NCBI GenBank assembly: GCA_030849965.1
Contig: JAVDKL010000001.1
Location: 1,036,554-1,100,553 of the forward strand
Length of the DNA: 64,000 nucleotides
Reading direction: 5' to 3'
DNA from: Schauerella fraxinea
GTDB taxonomy: Bacteria > Pseudomonadota > Gammaproteobacteria > Burkholderiales > Burkholderiaceae_B
Every line of letters starts with the position of its first letter. Position 1 is the stretch's first letter. Both the position numbers and the translations under genes were made by a program. The notes below the pieces were generated by a model. The model made no database searches, had not been told where the DNA came from, and saw only the letters and a program-made list of their open reading frames with translations. Below are positions 42,031 to 55,995 of this stretch, in pieces.

Positions 42031-42057
42031 ACAAAACGCCGCTCCATGAAGCGGCGT
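42031..42057 (-). terminator. Terminator of the rpoD-tRNA transcript
   Basis: ACGCCGCT-N6-AGCGGCGT; read on the minus strand it ends in TTTT. It is the distal one of two hairpins behind the tRNA. Confidence 0.8.
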
Positions 42058-42095
42058 AATGATCCGTTCGGTCGACTTTTCACCCTTAACGAGAA

Positions 42096-42129
42096 ACGCG
42101 GGCTCCAGCCAGTGGCTGAAAACCCGCGT
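42096..42129 (-). terminator. Hairpin directly after the tRNA
   Basis: ACGCGGG and CCCGCGT enclose an inner CAGCC/GGCTG stem; on the minus strand TTTCTC follows. It may end the tRNA transcript or mark a processing site. Confidence 0.65.
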
Positions 42130-42135
42130 CTTGTT

Positions 42136-42214
<79 letters not shown>

Positions 42215-42227
42215 GTCATCTCAGGTC

Positions 42228-44489
<2,262 letters not shown>

Positions 44490-44950
44490 AGTCGCTTCCG
44501 AGGCCGCCGCCATGCTGTTCGCACGCCGGCATGCCGCAAAATAGGCGCGGACACGTGTCCTGAGCCTTTAATAAATATCGGTAGTGAGTTGCCTGGCGCG
44601 GGGAGCGGTCTTTCACATCGTCATGCCGTCTGCCTGATAAGGCGAGTTCCCGAGTGGCTTATGCCTGGTGGGAACATAATGCGGCATTACATAACGCAAA
44701 AAACCCGATCTTGCGTACCGGGCAATATCTTGGCACTACCGTCTCACTGCCTGCAGCGTGACCCGCAGCTTGGGCACTACTTGCGCGCTGGACTCAGGGC
44801 CGAAGCCTCAAAACCAACATCATCCGATCCTGACGATCGCCGTTGCCGTTCTTAAGCCGCGAGCATAAATCCACCGCGATACATCCAACCAGCCATGACC
44901 TATAACCACAATCAAGGCGTGGAATTTCAAAACCCTTGATTTTACCGTAA
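44490..44950 (-). other. rpoD leader / dnaG-rpoD gap with palindromes
   Basis: No gene is seen in this 461-base gap. It holds a perfect 12-base palindrome GGACACGTGTCC (44549-44560) and a 10-base one CGGCATGCCG (44527-44536) close to the rpoD start. A weak CCCG/CGGG hairpin with six T on the minus strand (44698-44722) may end part of the dnaG transcript. A separate rpoD promoter is expected here, but I cannot place it. Confidence 0.5.
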
Positions 44951-47278
44951 TTAACGTATTCCGGCACCTTTTAACACCTGCAAGCGCCTGGAGAGATCCT
45001 GGTAGCGCTTGCGGCCTTCTTCATCGGCCAATCCGGAAGACGCCAGATTCTGCATTTCGACTCGAATCGCATCGAATTCGATACGATGCAAAGCATCGTC
45101 CCACTCCGCTTGCGGATCCGGCAGATCCTCGCCCGCCAGCACCGACGCGCGCATCATCCGCAACAGTCCCGACAGGTCGGAATCGGGTTCTGCCGCTTCA
45201 AGCAACGCGCCCACATGGCGTGCGCCGCTTGTCTGCGCCAGCACAATCAGTTCTCTTACCAGTCCCAAATGGGGTCCGGAGTCCAAAACTTCAAGCTGTT
45301 GATCGCCCATCCCATCGACAAGTTCCGGATGCAGCAACAAAAGAAACAGCAAACGCTTGGGCAAGGTGGGCACGGGGCGCGGCGGCTCGATGACGCCTTG
45401 GTCTCGATCGCGCCAATTACCTTTGCCCTTGCCCCAACTGCCCTGGCTGCCGCCACGGTCGTTTTTACGAAATCCGCCGCCCTGCCCCTTTCCCTGCCCA
45501 GGACGCCCATAGCCACCGGCGCCTCCCGGGCGCCCACCGCCATACTGGCCCCCGCCATACTGCCCGCCCTGACCGCCGCCATACTGACCGCCTTGGCCAT
45601 TGCCGTATTGGCCACCCTGAGCACCACCATACTGGCCTTCGCCGTTAGGCGCACCCGCGTAGCCCTGCGACGGGTCGATATCCCCACCCGGGATGCCCGA
45701 ATGATCGAGAGCGTAGCCACTGATCAAGTACTCGACGTCCTGATCTGTAAACTCGCCCGCCGAATATGCCTCAAGCGGGATGTCGTCCATCGGGTGCGAC
45801 GCATTACCCGCATCAGTGGGCGCGCCCGATTCCCCGGCAATACCACCCGCCGCATTCGCAGCAGTGTTGTCCGAGGCACCCGCTCCCGCCTGCCCAGTCC
45901 CGGGCCTGCGGCTGCGATCGGCCGCCGGAAACTTCGCGCCGGCGTCCAGCTTTGGCCCGGAGGTTGGTTGACCGTAGGGCTGCGCCGGCGCCTGGGCAAT
46001 CAAATGCGCCATTTCTTCCGGCGTCAGCTGTACGGCCCGCGCGATTTCGCGCTCGATCTGCACGCGCAAGGCACACTCGGGCATTGCCGCCAATAACGGC
46101 TTGGCCTCATGCAAGCATGCCGCGCGGCCCTCGGCCTCATCCATGCGGTGGCGCGCGCCCAACTCATCGAGCAAAAATCGCGACAAGGCAGACGCTTCGC
46201 TCACACTTGCCCGAAATGCCTCGGCGCCCAACTCACGTACATAAGAATCGGGATCGTGCTCAGACGGTAAAAACAAAAACCGGATCGAGATGTCGTCACG
46301 CAATACCGGCAAGCAGGCGGTGAGCGCACGCCATGCGGCCTTGCGGCCCGCCTTGTCGCCATCGAAGCTGAAGACCACACGATCGCTCGTGCGCAGCAGT
46401 TTCTTGATGTGATCGGGCGTGGTCGCCGTACCCAAAGTGGCCACGGCATTGGCAATACCCTGCTGCGCCAGGCCGACGACGTCCATATAGCCTTCGACGA
46501 CCAGCACATGCCCTTCCTTGCGCACCGCTTGCCGCGATTCCCACAGACCGTAAAGCTCCTGGCCTTTTGAAAACACCGGTGTCTCGGGCGAGTTCAAGTA
46601 CTTCGGCTCGCCCTTGCCGATAATGCGGCCGCCGAATCCCACCAGCGTGCCTTTCTGGTTGCGAATTGGGAACATCACCCGTTCGCGAAACCGATCGTAG
46701 CGACGTCCGTCGTCCGAATCGATCACCAGCCCGGCTTCCACCAGCACGGGGTCGTCATAGCGCTCGAAGACCTGGCCCAACCCCTGACGGTCAGTACCGG
46801 ACCACCCCAAACCGAACTGGGCGGCGATTTCACCGGTAAGACCGCGACCTTTCAGGTAGCGGATCGCCGCGGTGGATGCCCGCAGTTGCTTCAGATAATG
46901 CGCTTGTGCCGCATCCAGTACTTGGGTGTAGCGCGACACCACCTCTTTACGCTTGGCTTCCTCGGCCTGCTGACGCGGATTGCGCTGCTCTTCGGGGACA
47001 TTCAGTCCGACCGAACCAGCCAGCGTACGCACTGCTTCAGGGAAGTTGGCGCCGGTGTGTTCCATCAGGAACGTAATGGCGCTGCCATGGGCACCGCAAC
47101 CAAAGCAGTGATAGAACTGTTTGGTGGGGCTTACGGTAAACGAGGGGCTTTTTTCGTTGTGAAATGGACAAAGGCCAAGCAAGTTGGCCCCACCCTTACG
47201 CAACTGAACGTAGCGCCCGACGACATCAGCGATGTCGACGCGGGCTAAGAGATCCTGGATGAATGATTCGGGAATCAT
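44951..47278 (-). CDS. dnaG: DNA primase DnaG with glycine-rich linker
   Basis: Primase, 775 residues; it makes RNA primers at replication forks. The zinc-binding domain is at 1-100 (CPFHNEKSPSFTVSPTKQ, then CFGCGAHG). The TOPRIM catalytic core is at about 255-345 (LVVEGYMDVVGLAQQGIANA and FSFDGDKAGRKAA). The C-terminal helicase-binding domain is at about 630-775. Between core and C-terminal domain is an unusual stretch of some 90 residues (nt 45400-45660) built of GGQYG-type repeats ending in Arg/Lys-rich QGSWGKGKGNWRDRDQG. E. coli DnaG is 581 residues without this linker. The gene is in the conserved rpsU-dnaG-rpoD order. Confidence 0.96.
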   Translation of the reverse strand: MIPESFIQDLLARVDIADVVGRYVQLRKGGANLLGLCPFHNEKSPSFTVSPTKQFYHCFGCGAHGSAITFLMEHTGANFPEAVRTLAGSVGLNVPEEQRNPRQQAEEAKRKEVVSRYTQVLDAAQAHYLKQLRASTAAIRYLKGRGLTGEIAAQFGLGWSGTDRQGLGQVFERYDDPVLVEAGLVIDSDDGRRYDRFRERVMFPIRNQKGTLVGFGGRIIGKGEPKYLNSPETPVFSKGQELYGLWESRQAVRKEGHVLVVEGYMDVVGLAQQGIANAVATLGTATTPDHIKKLLRTSDRVVFSFDGDKAGRKAAWRALTACLPVLRDDISIRFLFLPSEHDPDSYVRELGAEAFRASVSEASALSRFLLDELGARHRMDEAEGRAACLHEAKPLLAAMPECALRVQIEREIARAVQLTPEEMAHLIAQAPAQPYGQPTSGPKLDAGAKFPAADRSRRPGTGQAGAGASDNTAANAAGGIAGESGAPTDAGNASHPMDDIPLEAYSAGEFTDQDVEYLISGYALDHSGIPGGDIDPSQGYAGAPNGEGQYGGAQGGQYGNGQGGQYGGGQGGQYGGGQYGGGRPGGAGGYGRPGQGKGQGGGFRKNDRGGSQGSWGKGKGNWRDRDQGVIEPPRPVPTLPKRLLFLLLLHPELVDGMGDQQLEVLDSGPHLGLVRELIVLAQTSGARHVGALLEAAEPDSDLSGLLRMMRASVLAGEDLPDPQAEWDDALHRIEFDAIRVEMQNLASSGLADEEGRKRYQDLSRRLQVLKGAGIR
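45400..45660. repeat. Repeats encoding the Gly/Gln/Tyr-rich linker of DnaG
   Basis: Degenerate in-frame repeats of about 15-24 bases with the plus-strand core CCGCCATACTG or CCGTATTGGCC encode QGGQYGGGQ-type units. Such arrays are prone to length change by slippage. Confidence 0.75.
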
Positions 47279-47291
47279 TCAAGACCAGGGA

Positions 47292-47504
47292 TCAATACAT
47301 ACGCGGAGGCAGCTGTTGGCTACGGATGCGCTTGTAGTGACGCTTGACGGCGGCAGCTTGCTTGCGCTTGCGCTCAGCCGTAGGCTTCTCGTAGAACTCG
47401 CGCGAGCGCAGTTCGGTCAACAGACCAGTCTTTTCAATCGTGCGCTTGAAGCGACGCAGGGCGGCTTCAAACGGCTCGTTTTCTTTCAGTCGAACGATAG
47501 GCAT
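47292..47504 (-). CDS. rpsU: Ribosomal protein S21
   Basis: Small-subunit ribosomal protein bS21, 70 residues. It begins [20 protein letters not shown] and has the basic tail [20 protein letters not shown]. It helps the 30S subunit pair with the Shine-Dalgarno sequence. First gene of the macromolecular-synthesis set rpsU-dnaG-rpoD; 13 bases separate it from dnaG. The leader 47505-47740 contains no clear promoter that I can place. Confidence 0.97.
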   Translation of the reverse strand: MPIVRLKENEPFEAALRRFKRTIEKTGLLTELRSREFYEKPTAERKRKQAAAVKRHYKRIRSQQLPPRMY

Positions 47505-47740
47505 GGATGGTAGGGCCTTAAGTATTGCTTTCTGAGAGCTGTCTTAAACCGGCTTAATTCGGTAAAAAACCCGGCGGTTGGAAAAACCGGCTGCACCAAA
47601 GGGAACCAGGTATTTCAAACCGAGCCGCGCGACGCCCCTAACTGGGCACCTAAACGGCGCATTAAACACGGCACATTAAAAATCCGGCGCGAGGAAATTC
47701 GCGTACGCTAATGTTAGCCAGTGATTCTAGCACGGGATTT

Positions 47741-48283
47741 CTAGTCTTGCGAGCCTTTTCTCACCCACGACTCCAACTGATGCGGGCGCAGACTGTCGTA
47801 ATCCTCGAACGGCTGATGGATCCACGGATTGGTCGGCAACTTGTCGACGTAGTAGTCGGGCGTGACCAGCGAGTGCCCTTTCCACCACAACACCGCGCTT
47901 TTGAGTTCGGTGATCTCGGGAAACTGCAGCTTCAAATGATCGTAGACCTTGAGAAACGTCGACCCCGTATCGACCATATCGTCCACCAGCAACACGCGAC
48001 CCGATAACGATCCGCGCGTGATGGTGATGAATTGGGCGATATCCAATGCGCCCTGCTGCGTGCCTGCCGCCTCGCGATAACTGCTGGTGGCAAGAATACC
48101 GAGCGGCACATCGTAGATACGCGACATCACGTCGCCCACCCGGACGCCGCCGCGTGCCAGGCAAAGAATCTGGTCGAACTGCCAACCCGATGTATGAACG
48201 GCCAGCGCCAACCGCTCGATCAAACGGTGGTACTGCTCCCAAGAGATCCAGAGATCACGATCGGTAGTGGGGGGAACGCTCAT
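47741..48283 (-). CDS. Purine-type phosphoribosyltransferase
   Basis: A 180-residue type I phosphoribosyltransferase. The PRPP-binding motif is VLLVDDMVDTGST near residue 100. ILCLARGGVRVGDVMSRIYD supplies the pyrophosphate loop. It most resembles xanthine/hypoxanthine phosphoribosyltransferases (Gpt-like), which return free bases to nucleotides. Its place directly after purA, an IMP-using enzyme, fits purine salvage. Exact base preference cannot be read from the sequence. Confidence 0.83.
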   Translation of the reverse strand: MSVPPTTDRDLWISWEQYHRLIERLALAVHTSGWQFDQILCLARGGVRVGDVMSRIYDVPLGILATSSYREAAGTQQGALDIAQFITITRGSLSGRVLLVDDMVDTGSTFLKVYDHLKLQFPEITELKSAVLWWKGHSLVTPDYYVDKLPTNPWIHQPFEDYDSLRPHQLESWVRKGSQD

Positions 48284-48308
48284 CGGGCGACAACTCCTTG
48301 TACTTTTG

Positions 48309-48345
48309 AAAAATGGCGGCCCCGGGTCGTCGCCGGGGCCGCCAT
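48309..48345 (-). terminator. Terminator of purA
   Basis: ATGGCGGCCCCGG and CCGGGGCCGCCAT form a 13-base-pair stem with a 7-base loop; on the minus strand a run of five T follows. Confidence 0.92.
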
Positions 48346-48368
48346 CATAACGCGAGACAATCAGTCTG

Positions 48369-50895
<2,527 letters not shown>

Positions 50896-50940
50896 CATAG
50901 TTACCTGATAAAGCCAGTGACGCATAAAAGCGTCGCCCAA

Positions 50941-50976
50941 ACAAAAACGGCTGAGGGGCGTAAGCCCGCTCAGCCG
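50941..50976 (-). terminator. Terminator after hflC
   Basis: CGGCTGAG and CTCAGCCG plus an inner GGGC/GCCC stem; on the minus strand TTTTTG follows. It separates hfq-hflXKC from hisZ-purA. Confidence 0.85.
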
Positions 50977-51018
50977 CTGCGGAAATGTCTTTTAAAGCTT
51001 ACGCAGTATTGTACACGT

Positions 51019-52011
51019 CTACTGCGCTGATGTCGCCGCCGGCGCCCGCGGCGCGACTGCCGCTGGTGGGGTGGCGGCACTAGCCGCCGGCGGTGTGGCA
51101 GTTGCAGCCGCCGCACCATTGCCGTTGTTGACGCCCATGCCCGCACCCACCGACTTCATGTACTGGAAGAACTCGGAACTGGGATCGACCACCAGGACAT
51201 CACGACGATCTGAGAACGCCGCACGGTAAGCCTCGAGGCTCTTGTAGAACGTAAAGAACTCGGGGTTTTTGCTGTAGGCATCGGCGTAGATATTACTTGC
51301 CGTGGCATCGCCCTCACCCATGATAGCTTGCGCTTTACCGTAAGCCTCCGCGAGCAGCACTTCGCGTTGACGATCGGCGTCGGCACGAATGCGTTCGCTA
51401 TCGGCAGCACCTTGCGAACGCAGCGCATTGGCTGCACGCAAACGCTCGGCTTCCATGCGGCGGTATACCGACTCGGAAATCTCAGGTGCGTACTCGATGC
51501 GGCGCAAGCGCACATCGACGACTTCGACGCCAAGCGGCTTGGCGCGTGCCGCCACGTTGGCGAGAATTTCGCCCATGGCCACATCGCGTTCGGACGAAAT
51601 GGCTTCCGACACCGTACGACGGTTGATCGACGCATTCAAGGCATCGCGAATCAGCGCTTGCAGACGCTCGCGCGCGCCGCCTTCCGTACCGCCAAAGGTA
51701 ACGTAGAACAGACGCGGATCGGCAATACGCCACTTCACGTACGAGTCGATCAGGAGGTTTTTCTTTTCCTTGGTCTGGATGCGCTCGGCATCGTCCGACT
51801 CGATAGTCAAGATCCGCTTATCGAGCGTGACGATATTCTGAAACGGCGGCGGCAGCTTGAAATACAAACCCGGTTCGCCGATCACGCGGCGCACTTCACC
51901 CAGCGAGAATTGAAGCGCGTAATCGCGTTCGCGCACGATGAACATGCAGGAGGACAACACGGCCAGGATGACGAGCAGGCCAATGAAAATAGGAAATAAA
52001 CGACGTTGCAT
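51019..52011 (-). CDS. hflC: HflC, FtsH protease modulator subunit
   Basis: HflC (330 residues) is an SPFH/prohibitin-type membrane protein that with HflK forms a large periplasmic-facing cage around the FtsH protease. One N-terminal membrane helix (LFPIFIGLLVILAVLSSCMF) is followed by the band-7 domain (VRERDYALQFSLGEVRRVIG; ERIQTKEKKNLLIDSYVKWR). The C-terminal tail is Ala/Pro/Thr-rich and about 45 residues longer than a compact HflC. It lies 20 bases after hflK. Confidence 0.96.
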   Translation of the reverse strand: MQRRLFPIFIGLLVILAVLSSCMFIVRERDYALQFSLGEVRRVIGEPGLYFKLPPPFQNIVTLDKRILTIESDDAERIQTKEKKNLLIDSYVKWRIADPRLFYVTFGGTEGGARERLQALIRDALNASINRRTVSEAISSERDVAMGEILANVAARAKPLGVEVVDVRLRRIEYAPEISESVYRRMEAERLRAANALRSQGAADSERIRADADRQREVLLAEAYGKAQAIMGEGDATASNIYADAYSKNPEFFTFYKSLEAYRAAFSDRRDVLVVDPSSEFFQYMKSVGAGMGVNNGNGAAAATATPPAASAATPPAAVAPRAPAATSAQ

Positions 52012-52031
52012 AATTATTGGTCTCCGGCCGA

Positions 52032-53363
52032 TTAGCGCGCTTGACGATCGCGGGTCAGAGCATTGCTGCTGGGACTACCGGAATTGCCGGAAGACGACGG
52101 ATTTGCATTGCCGCTATTGGTATTGCCAGACCCCACACGCGGCATGGCAGGCAACGAAGGCGCGGTGCCGCCAGGCAGACTCAGATTCGAGTTGGCCGGC
52201 TTGGCGCCTGCTTCTTGCGCGGTTTGCTGAATGATCTTGTCCAACGGCAGATAGATCATGTTGTTGCCGTTCTTGGTGTCGATCATGACCTTGCTCGAAC
52301 CGGAGTACAGCGTTTGCATCGTTTCGAGATACAGACGTTCGCGCATGATCTGCGGCGCCTTGTTGTACTCATTCAGGATGCTGGTAAAGCGCGCAGCATT
52401 ACCGGTCGCATCCCCAACGGCGCGAGCGCGGTAGCCTTCTGCATCTTCGAGCATGCGCGAGGCCTGACCCGAGGCGAGCGGCACGACCTGGTTGGCGTAC
52501 GCGTAGCCTTCGTTGACCTGACGCTCGCGATCCTGACCGGCCTTGACCGCGTCATCGAACGCCGCCTGGACCTGCTCGGGCGGCTGCACGTTTTGAATCG
52601 CGACGGATTCGACCTGAACGCCGGTATTGTAGCGCTCGAGAATGTCTTGCATCAGCTTTTGGACGGCGATCGCGACTTCGGTTCGACCTTCGTACAGCAC
52701 CGAATCCATCGGGCGCTTGCCGACGATTTCGCGCATGGCCGTTTCAGCCGCCTGACGCACGGAGGCATCCGGGTCGCGCGTCTTGAACAGGTAATCGGGC
52801 GCACCATCGCCGCGCAAACGGTATTGCACGACGAACTGCATGTCGACGATATTCTCGTCGGTCGTGAGCATCAGCGCTTCGGGCAACACCTTGGTGCGTG
52901 CGCCGCCACGGAAACCGACTTCAAACGTGCGCAACTGCGACACGTTGACCGTTTCGGAATTTTGAATAGGGTACGGAATACGCCATTGGAAGCCGGGACC
53001 CGACGTCTTGGTGTATTTGCCGAATTGCGTCACGACCGCAACCTGCCCTTCCTGAACGATATAAAAGCCGCTCGCAAGCCAGACCGCGACGAGCACGCCG
53101 ACGATCACACCGCCACCGATACGCATGCCGCGCGGCGGGATGTTTGGGCCGCCGCCGCCTTCGGGCGAATTGGGCGGACGCCGATTGTTATTCTTGCGAC
53201 CGAACAAACCGCTCAGACGATTATTGAAATCGCGCCACACCTCATCGAGGTCGGGCGGACCGTCATTGCGATTTTGTGGCCGCTTGGGCGGTTCATTGCC
53301 GCCGTTGCTGCCACGTCCCCAACCGGGGTCATTCAGATTGAACAGTTTGGTTATTTGACGCAT
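52032..53363 (-). CDS. hflK: HflK, FtsH protease modulator subunit
   Basis: HflK (443 residues), partner of HflC. The N-terminal cytoplasmic part is Gly/Asn/Pro-rich (NDPGWGRGSNGGNEPPKRPQ), then a membrane helix (GGVIVGVLVAVWLASGFYIV) and the band-7 domain (EGQVAVVTQFGKYTKTSGPG). The C-terminus is Ser/Gly/Asn-rich and disordered. The start at 53363 has GGGAAG just upstream and lies inside the end of hflX (35-base overlap), suggesting translational coupling. Confidence 0.95.
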   Translation of the reverse strand: MRQITKLFNLNDPGWGRGSNGGNEPPKRPQNRNDGPPDLDEVWRDFNNRLSGLFGRKNNNRRPPNSPEGGGGPNIPPRGMRIGGGVIVGVLVAVWLASGFYIVQEGQVAVVTQFGKYTKTSGPGFQWRIPYPIQNSETVNVSQLRTFEVGFRGGARTKVLPEALMLTTDENIVDMQFVVQYRLRGDGAPDYLFKTRDPDASVRQAAETAMREIVGKRPMDSVLYEGRTEVAIAVQKLMQDILERYNTGVQVESVAIQNVQPPEQVQAAFDDAVKAGQDRERQVNEGYAYANQVVPLASGQASRMLEDAEGYRARAVGDATGNAARFTSILNEYNKAPQIMRERLYLETMQTLYSGSSKVMIDTKNGNNMIYLPLDKIIQQTAQEAGAKPANSNLSLPGGTAPSLPAMPRVGSGNTNSGNANPSSSGNSGSPSSNALTRDRQAR

Positions 53364-54435
53364 TTCTTCCCGCAATCTGACTGATCTCTGCTATTGCCCC
53401 GCGCAACGCCTCAAGACCAGCGCGCTCCGAGGCGCTTACAAATACTCGCGCAATCGTACCATGCGCATCCCGCTCGACCCTGGGCTCGAAACCGGCCCGA
53501 TCGATCTTGTTGTAGACCATGATGGTCGGAACCTCACCGGCCCCGATATCGGCCAACACCTTATTGACCTCGAAGATCTGTTCATCGCGCTGCGGGCTCG
53601 ATGCATCGACGACATGCAACAGCAAATCGGCGTGCACGGCCTCTTCGAGCGTCGCACGGAAAGCGGCGATCAATTGAGGCGGCAAATCACGAATGAACCC
53701 CACCGTATCGGATAATGTGACCGAGCCAGCACCTTCGATCCAGATTCGACGCGTTGTTGTATCTAAAGTTGCAAATAATTGATCTGCAACGTAAGCACCG
53801 GCGTTCGTGACGGCATTGAACAAGGTCGACTTGCCGGCGTTGGTGTAACCAACCAGCGACACGGAGACGGCACCGCCGCGGGCACGTGCACGACGCTGCG
53901 TCTTGCGTTGGCGCTCGACTTTATCGAGTCGCTCGCGTAGCAGCTTGACCTTGTCGCCGATGATACGGCGGTCCATTTCGAGCTGGGCTTCGCCCGGACC
54001 GCGCATCCCAATACCGCCGCGCTGGCGCTCCAAGTGGCTCCACATGCGTGTAAGCCGGGTGGATAAGTGCTGCAACTGTGCCAGCTCCACCTGCAGCTTG
54101 CCCTCGTGACTCTTGGCGCGCAGCGCGAAGATATCGAGAATCAAGGCGACGCGATCGACCACGCGCAGCGTGAACTCGCGCTCGAGGTTGCGTTGCTGGG
54201 CGGGAGAGAGTGGCTGGTCGAACAAAACGACTTCGGCGTCGTAGGTCTTGGCTTGTAGAACAGCCTCCTCTACCTTGCCGCTGCCGATGAAAAACTTGGC
54301 GTCCGGGCGATCGCGACGCACGCGAACGGTGTCGACGATATCGGCGCCCGCGCCGCGGGCCAGCATGGCGAATTCTTCGGCATGGGCTTCGAAATCGGGA
54401 TTGCCGAGATCGACACTAATAATCAATGCACGCAT
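53329..54435 (-). CDS. hflX: Ribosome-associated GTPase HflX
   Basis: HflX (368 residues) is a GTPase that binds the 50S subunit and rescues stalled or heat-damaged ribosomes. The N-terminal HflX domain contains FIGSGKVEEAVLQAKTYDAE and the glycine-rich ERQRGGIGMRGPGEAQLEMD. The G domain has G1 GYTNAGKSTLF, G3 DTVGFIRDLP and G4 NKID. Length is at the short end of the family (E. coli 426). It sits between hfq and hflK, as in many proteobacteria. Confidence 0.96.
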   Translation of the reverse strand: MRALIISVDLGNPDFEAHAEEFAMLARGAGADIVDTVRVRRDRPDAKFFIGSGKVEEAVLQAKTYDAEVVLFDQPLSPAQQRNLEREFTLRVVDRVALILDIFALRAKSHEGKLQVELAQLQHLSTRLTRMWSHLERQRGGIGMRGPGEAQLEMDRRIIGDKVKLLRERLDKVERQRKTQRRARARGGAVSVSLVGYTNAGKSTLFNAVTNAGAYVADQLFATLDTTTRRIWIEGAGSVTLSDTVGFIRDLPPQLIAAFRATLEEAVHADLLLHVVDASSPQRDEQIFEVNKVLADIGAGEVPTIMVYNKIDRAGFEPRVERDAHGTIARVFVSASERAGLEALRGAIAEISQIAGRNASNNQTVQSE

Positions 54436-54460
54436 GCGAACCTCGCTTGGCGACCGGCGA

Positions 54461-54495
54461 GAAAATGCCCGCCGTCACGAAACGTGCGGCGGGCA
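54461..54495 (-). terminator. Hairpin between hfq and hflX
   Basis: TGCCCGCCG and CGGCGGGCA with an inner CACG/CGTG stem; ATTTTCTC follows on the minus strand. It probably ends a fraction of hfq transcripts and lowers hflXKC expression relative to hfq. Confidence 0.75.
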
Positions 54496-54519
54496 GTAAA
54501 GGCCAAAGAAAGAAACGGA

Positions 54520-54759
54520 TTATTCAGCGGGGACTTCCACCTGAAAATTGACGGCGCGTGCGGGCACGACCGTGGAAATAGCGTGCTTGTAAACCATCTG
54601 CGTTACGGTGTTGCGAAGCAGAACGACGTACTGATCGAACGATTCGATCTGGCCTTGCAACTTGATCCCGTTGACCAGATAGATGGACACGGGCACATGA
54701 TCCTTGCGCAACGTGTTAAGAAATGGGTCTTGCAGTGTTTGCCCTTTATTGCTGCTCAT
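54520..54759 (-). CDS. hfq: RNA chaperone Hfq
   Basis: Hfq (79 residues) forms a hexameric ring that pairs small RNAs with mRNAs. Sm1 motif residues are in [20 protein letters not shown] and [20 protein letters not shown]; the Sm2 motif [10 protein letters not shown] is intact. The C-terminal tail is very short compared with E. coli Hfq (102), as is usual in betaproteobacteria. It has its own promoter-like sequence 110-140 bases upstream. Confidence 0.98.
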   Translation of the reverse strand: MSSNKGQTLQDPFLNTLRKDHVPVSIYLVNGIKLQGQIESFDQYVVLLRNTVTQMVYKHAISTVVPARAVNFQVEVPAE

Positions 54760-54868
54760 TGGCCAGGCTCCAGTTGTGTTGTTTTGAGTGGTGGAAATTG
54801 GAGAGAAAGTCTACTGTACAGGGTTTTCCCGGCAGGTGCCACTTGGGGGCTGGACGTTTGAAACACAC

Positions 54869-54897
54869 TGTATACGCGGTTCTCGCGGGTGTCTCAA
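54869..54897 (-). promoter_or_regulatory. Candidate sigma-70 promoter for hfq
   Basis: On the minus strand TTGAGA (54892-54897), 17 bases, TATACA (54869-54874). It lies within the last 50 bases before the hisC stop-to-hfq gap begins, giving a leader of about 100 bases. Confidence 0.6.
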
Positions 54898-54912
54898 GCG
54901 ATTGCAGCACCG

Positions 54913-55983
54913 TTACGCAAGGATGGTATCCAGTGCATGAATCAGCGCATCGCATTCAGCCGGCGTACCGATCGTAATCCGCAAAAAGTTGCTGATGCGC
55001 GGTTGATTGAAATGCCGCACGATGATCCGGCGCTCCCGTAACGCGGCGGATAAAGCGGCGGCGTCCTGCGACGCGTGCCGGACAAAGACGAAGTTGGCAG
55101 CCGAGGGCAGCACGTCGAAACCGCGGGCGGTCAGCGCCTGGACCAACCGTTCGCGCGACGCGATCACCTCGCCGCGCGTGCGCTGGAAATACGCCTCATC
55201 ATCGAAGGCTGCAATCGCGCCCGCTTCGGCCAGACGATCAACCGGATAGGAGTTGAAGCTGTTCTTCACCCGCTCCAGCGCATCGATCAACGGCTGCTGG
55301 CCGATAGCAAAGCCCACCCGCAACCCGGCAAGCGAGCGCGATTTGGACAGCGTCTGCACCACGAGGAGGTTGTCGTACCGGGCCACAAGGCCGATGGCCG
55401 TTTCACCGCCGAAGTCGACATAGGCTTCGTCGACCACGACGACCGCCTGCGGATTGGCCTCCAACACCTGCTCGATGGCCGCCAACGGCAGTGCGAGCCC
55501 AGTGGGCGCGTTGGGATTGGGGAAAATGATGGCGCCGGCGGGCGACGCGTTGGCGGCACCGAAGGCGGCGGGATCGATCCGAAAATCGTCTGCAAGCGGG
55601 ACGGTTTCGTACGCGATGCCGTAAAGCCCGCAATACACCGGATAAAAGCTGTACGAAATATCGGGAAACCGCAGCGGCAAAGGATGCTTGAGCAGGGCCT
55701 GAAACACATGTGCCAGCACCTCGTCCGAGCCGTTACCCACAAACACCTGGCTTGCGTCGACGTCGTAGTAGCGGGCAATGGTGGCGCGCAGCCGCTCCGA
55801 ACTCGGATCGGGATACCGTTTCAAGGTATCGCCCGCGGCCGCCCGAATGGCTTCGATCACCTTCGGCGACGGCCCGCTGGGATGCTCATTGGTGTTGAGC
55901 TTGATGAGATCCTGCACCTTCGGCTGCTCGCCGGGCACGTAAGGCTTCAACGTGCCGACAACGGCGCTCCAGAAACGGCTCAT
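54913..55983 (-). CDS. hisC: Histidinol-phosphate aminotransferase
   Basis: HisC (356 residues) is a pyridoxal-phosphate aminotransferase converting imidazole-acetol phosphate to histidinol phosphate. N-terminal [20 protein letters not shown], the nucleotide-like [42 protein letters not shown] and the Schiff-base lysine in [17 protein letters not shown] are all present. It is 12 bases downstream of der. A second hisC in the main histidine operon is possible; this copy could also serve aromatic amino acids. Confidence 0.94.
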   Translation of the reverse strand: MSRFWSAVVGTLKPYVPGEQPKVQDLIKLNTNEHPSGPSPKVIEAIRAAAGDTLKRYPDPSSERLRATIARYYDVDASQVFVGNGSDEVLAHVFQALLKHPLPLRFPDISYSFYPVYCGLYGIAYETVPLADDFRIDPAAFGAANASPAGAIIFPNPNAPTGLALPLAAIEQVLEANPQAVVVVDEAYVDFGGETAIGLVARYDNLLVVQTLSKSRSLAGLRVGFAIGQQPLIDALERVKNSFNSYPVDRLAEAGAIAAFDDEAYFQRTRGEVIASRERLVQALTARGFDVLPSAANFVFVRHASQDAAALSAALRERRIIVRHFNQPRISNFLRITIGTPAECDALIHALDTILA

Positions 55984-55995
55984 GCGAACGTGACC

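Noticed and set aside
45525-45660. Possible CRISPR-like array because of evenly spaced short repeats
   Set aside because: The repeats are in frame with dnaG, degenerate, have no unique spacers and no cas genes nearby.
47565-47595. Possible terminator or attenuator before rpsU (CGGTT/AACCG stem with T-run)
   Set aside because: Only a 5-base-pair stem with mismatches next to it; too weak to annotate, though it could end the phosphoribosyltransferase transcript.
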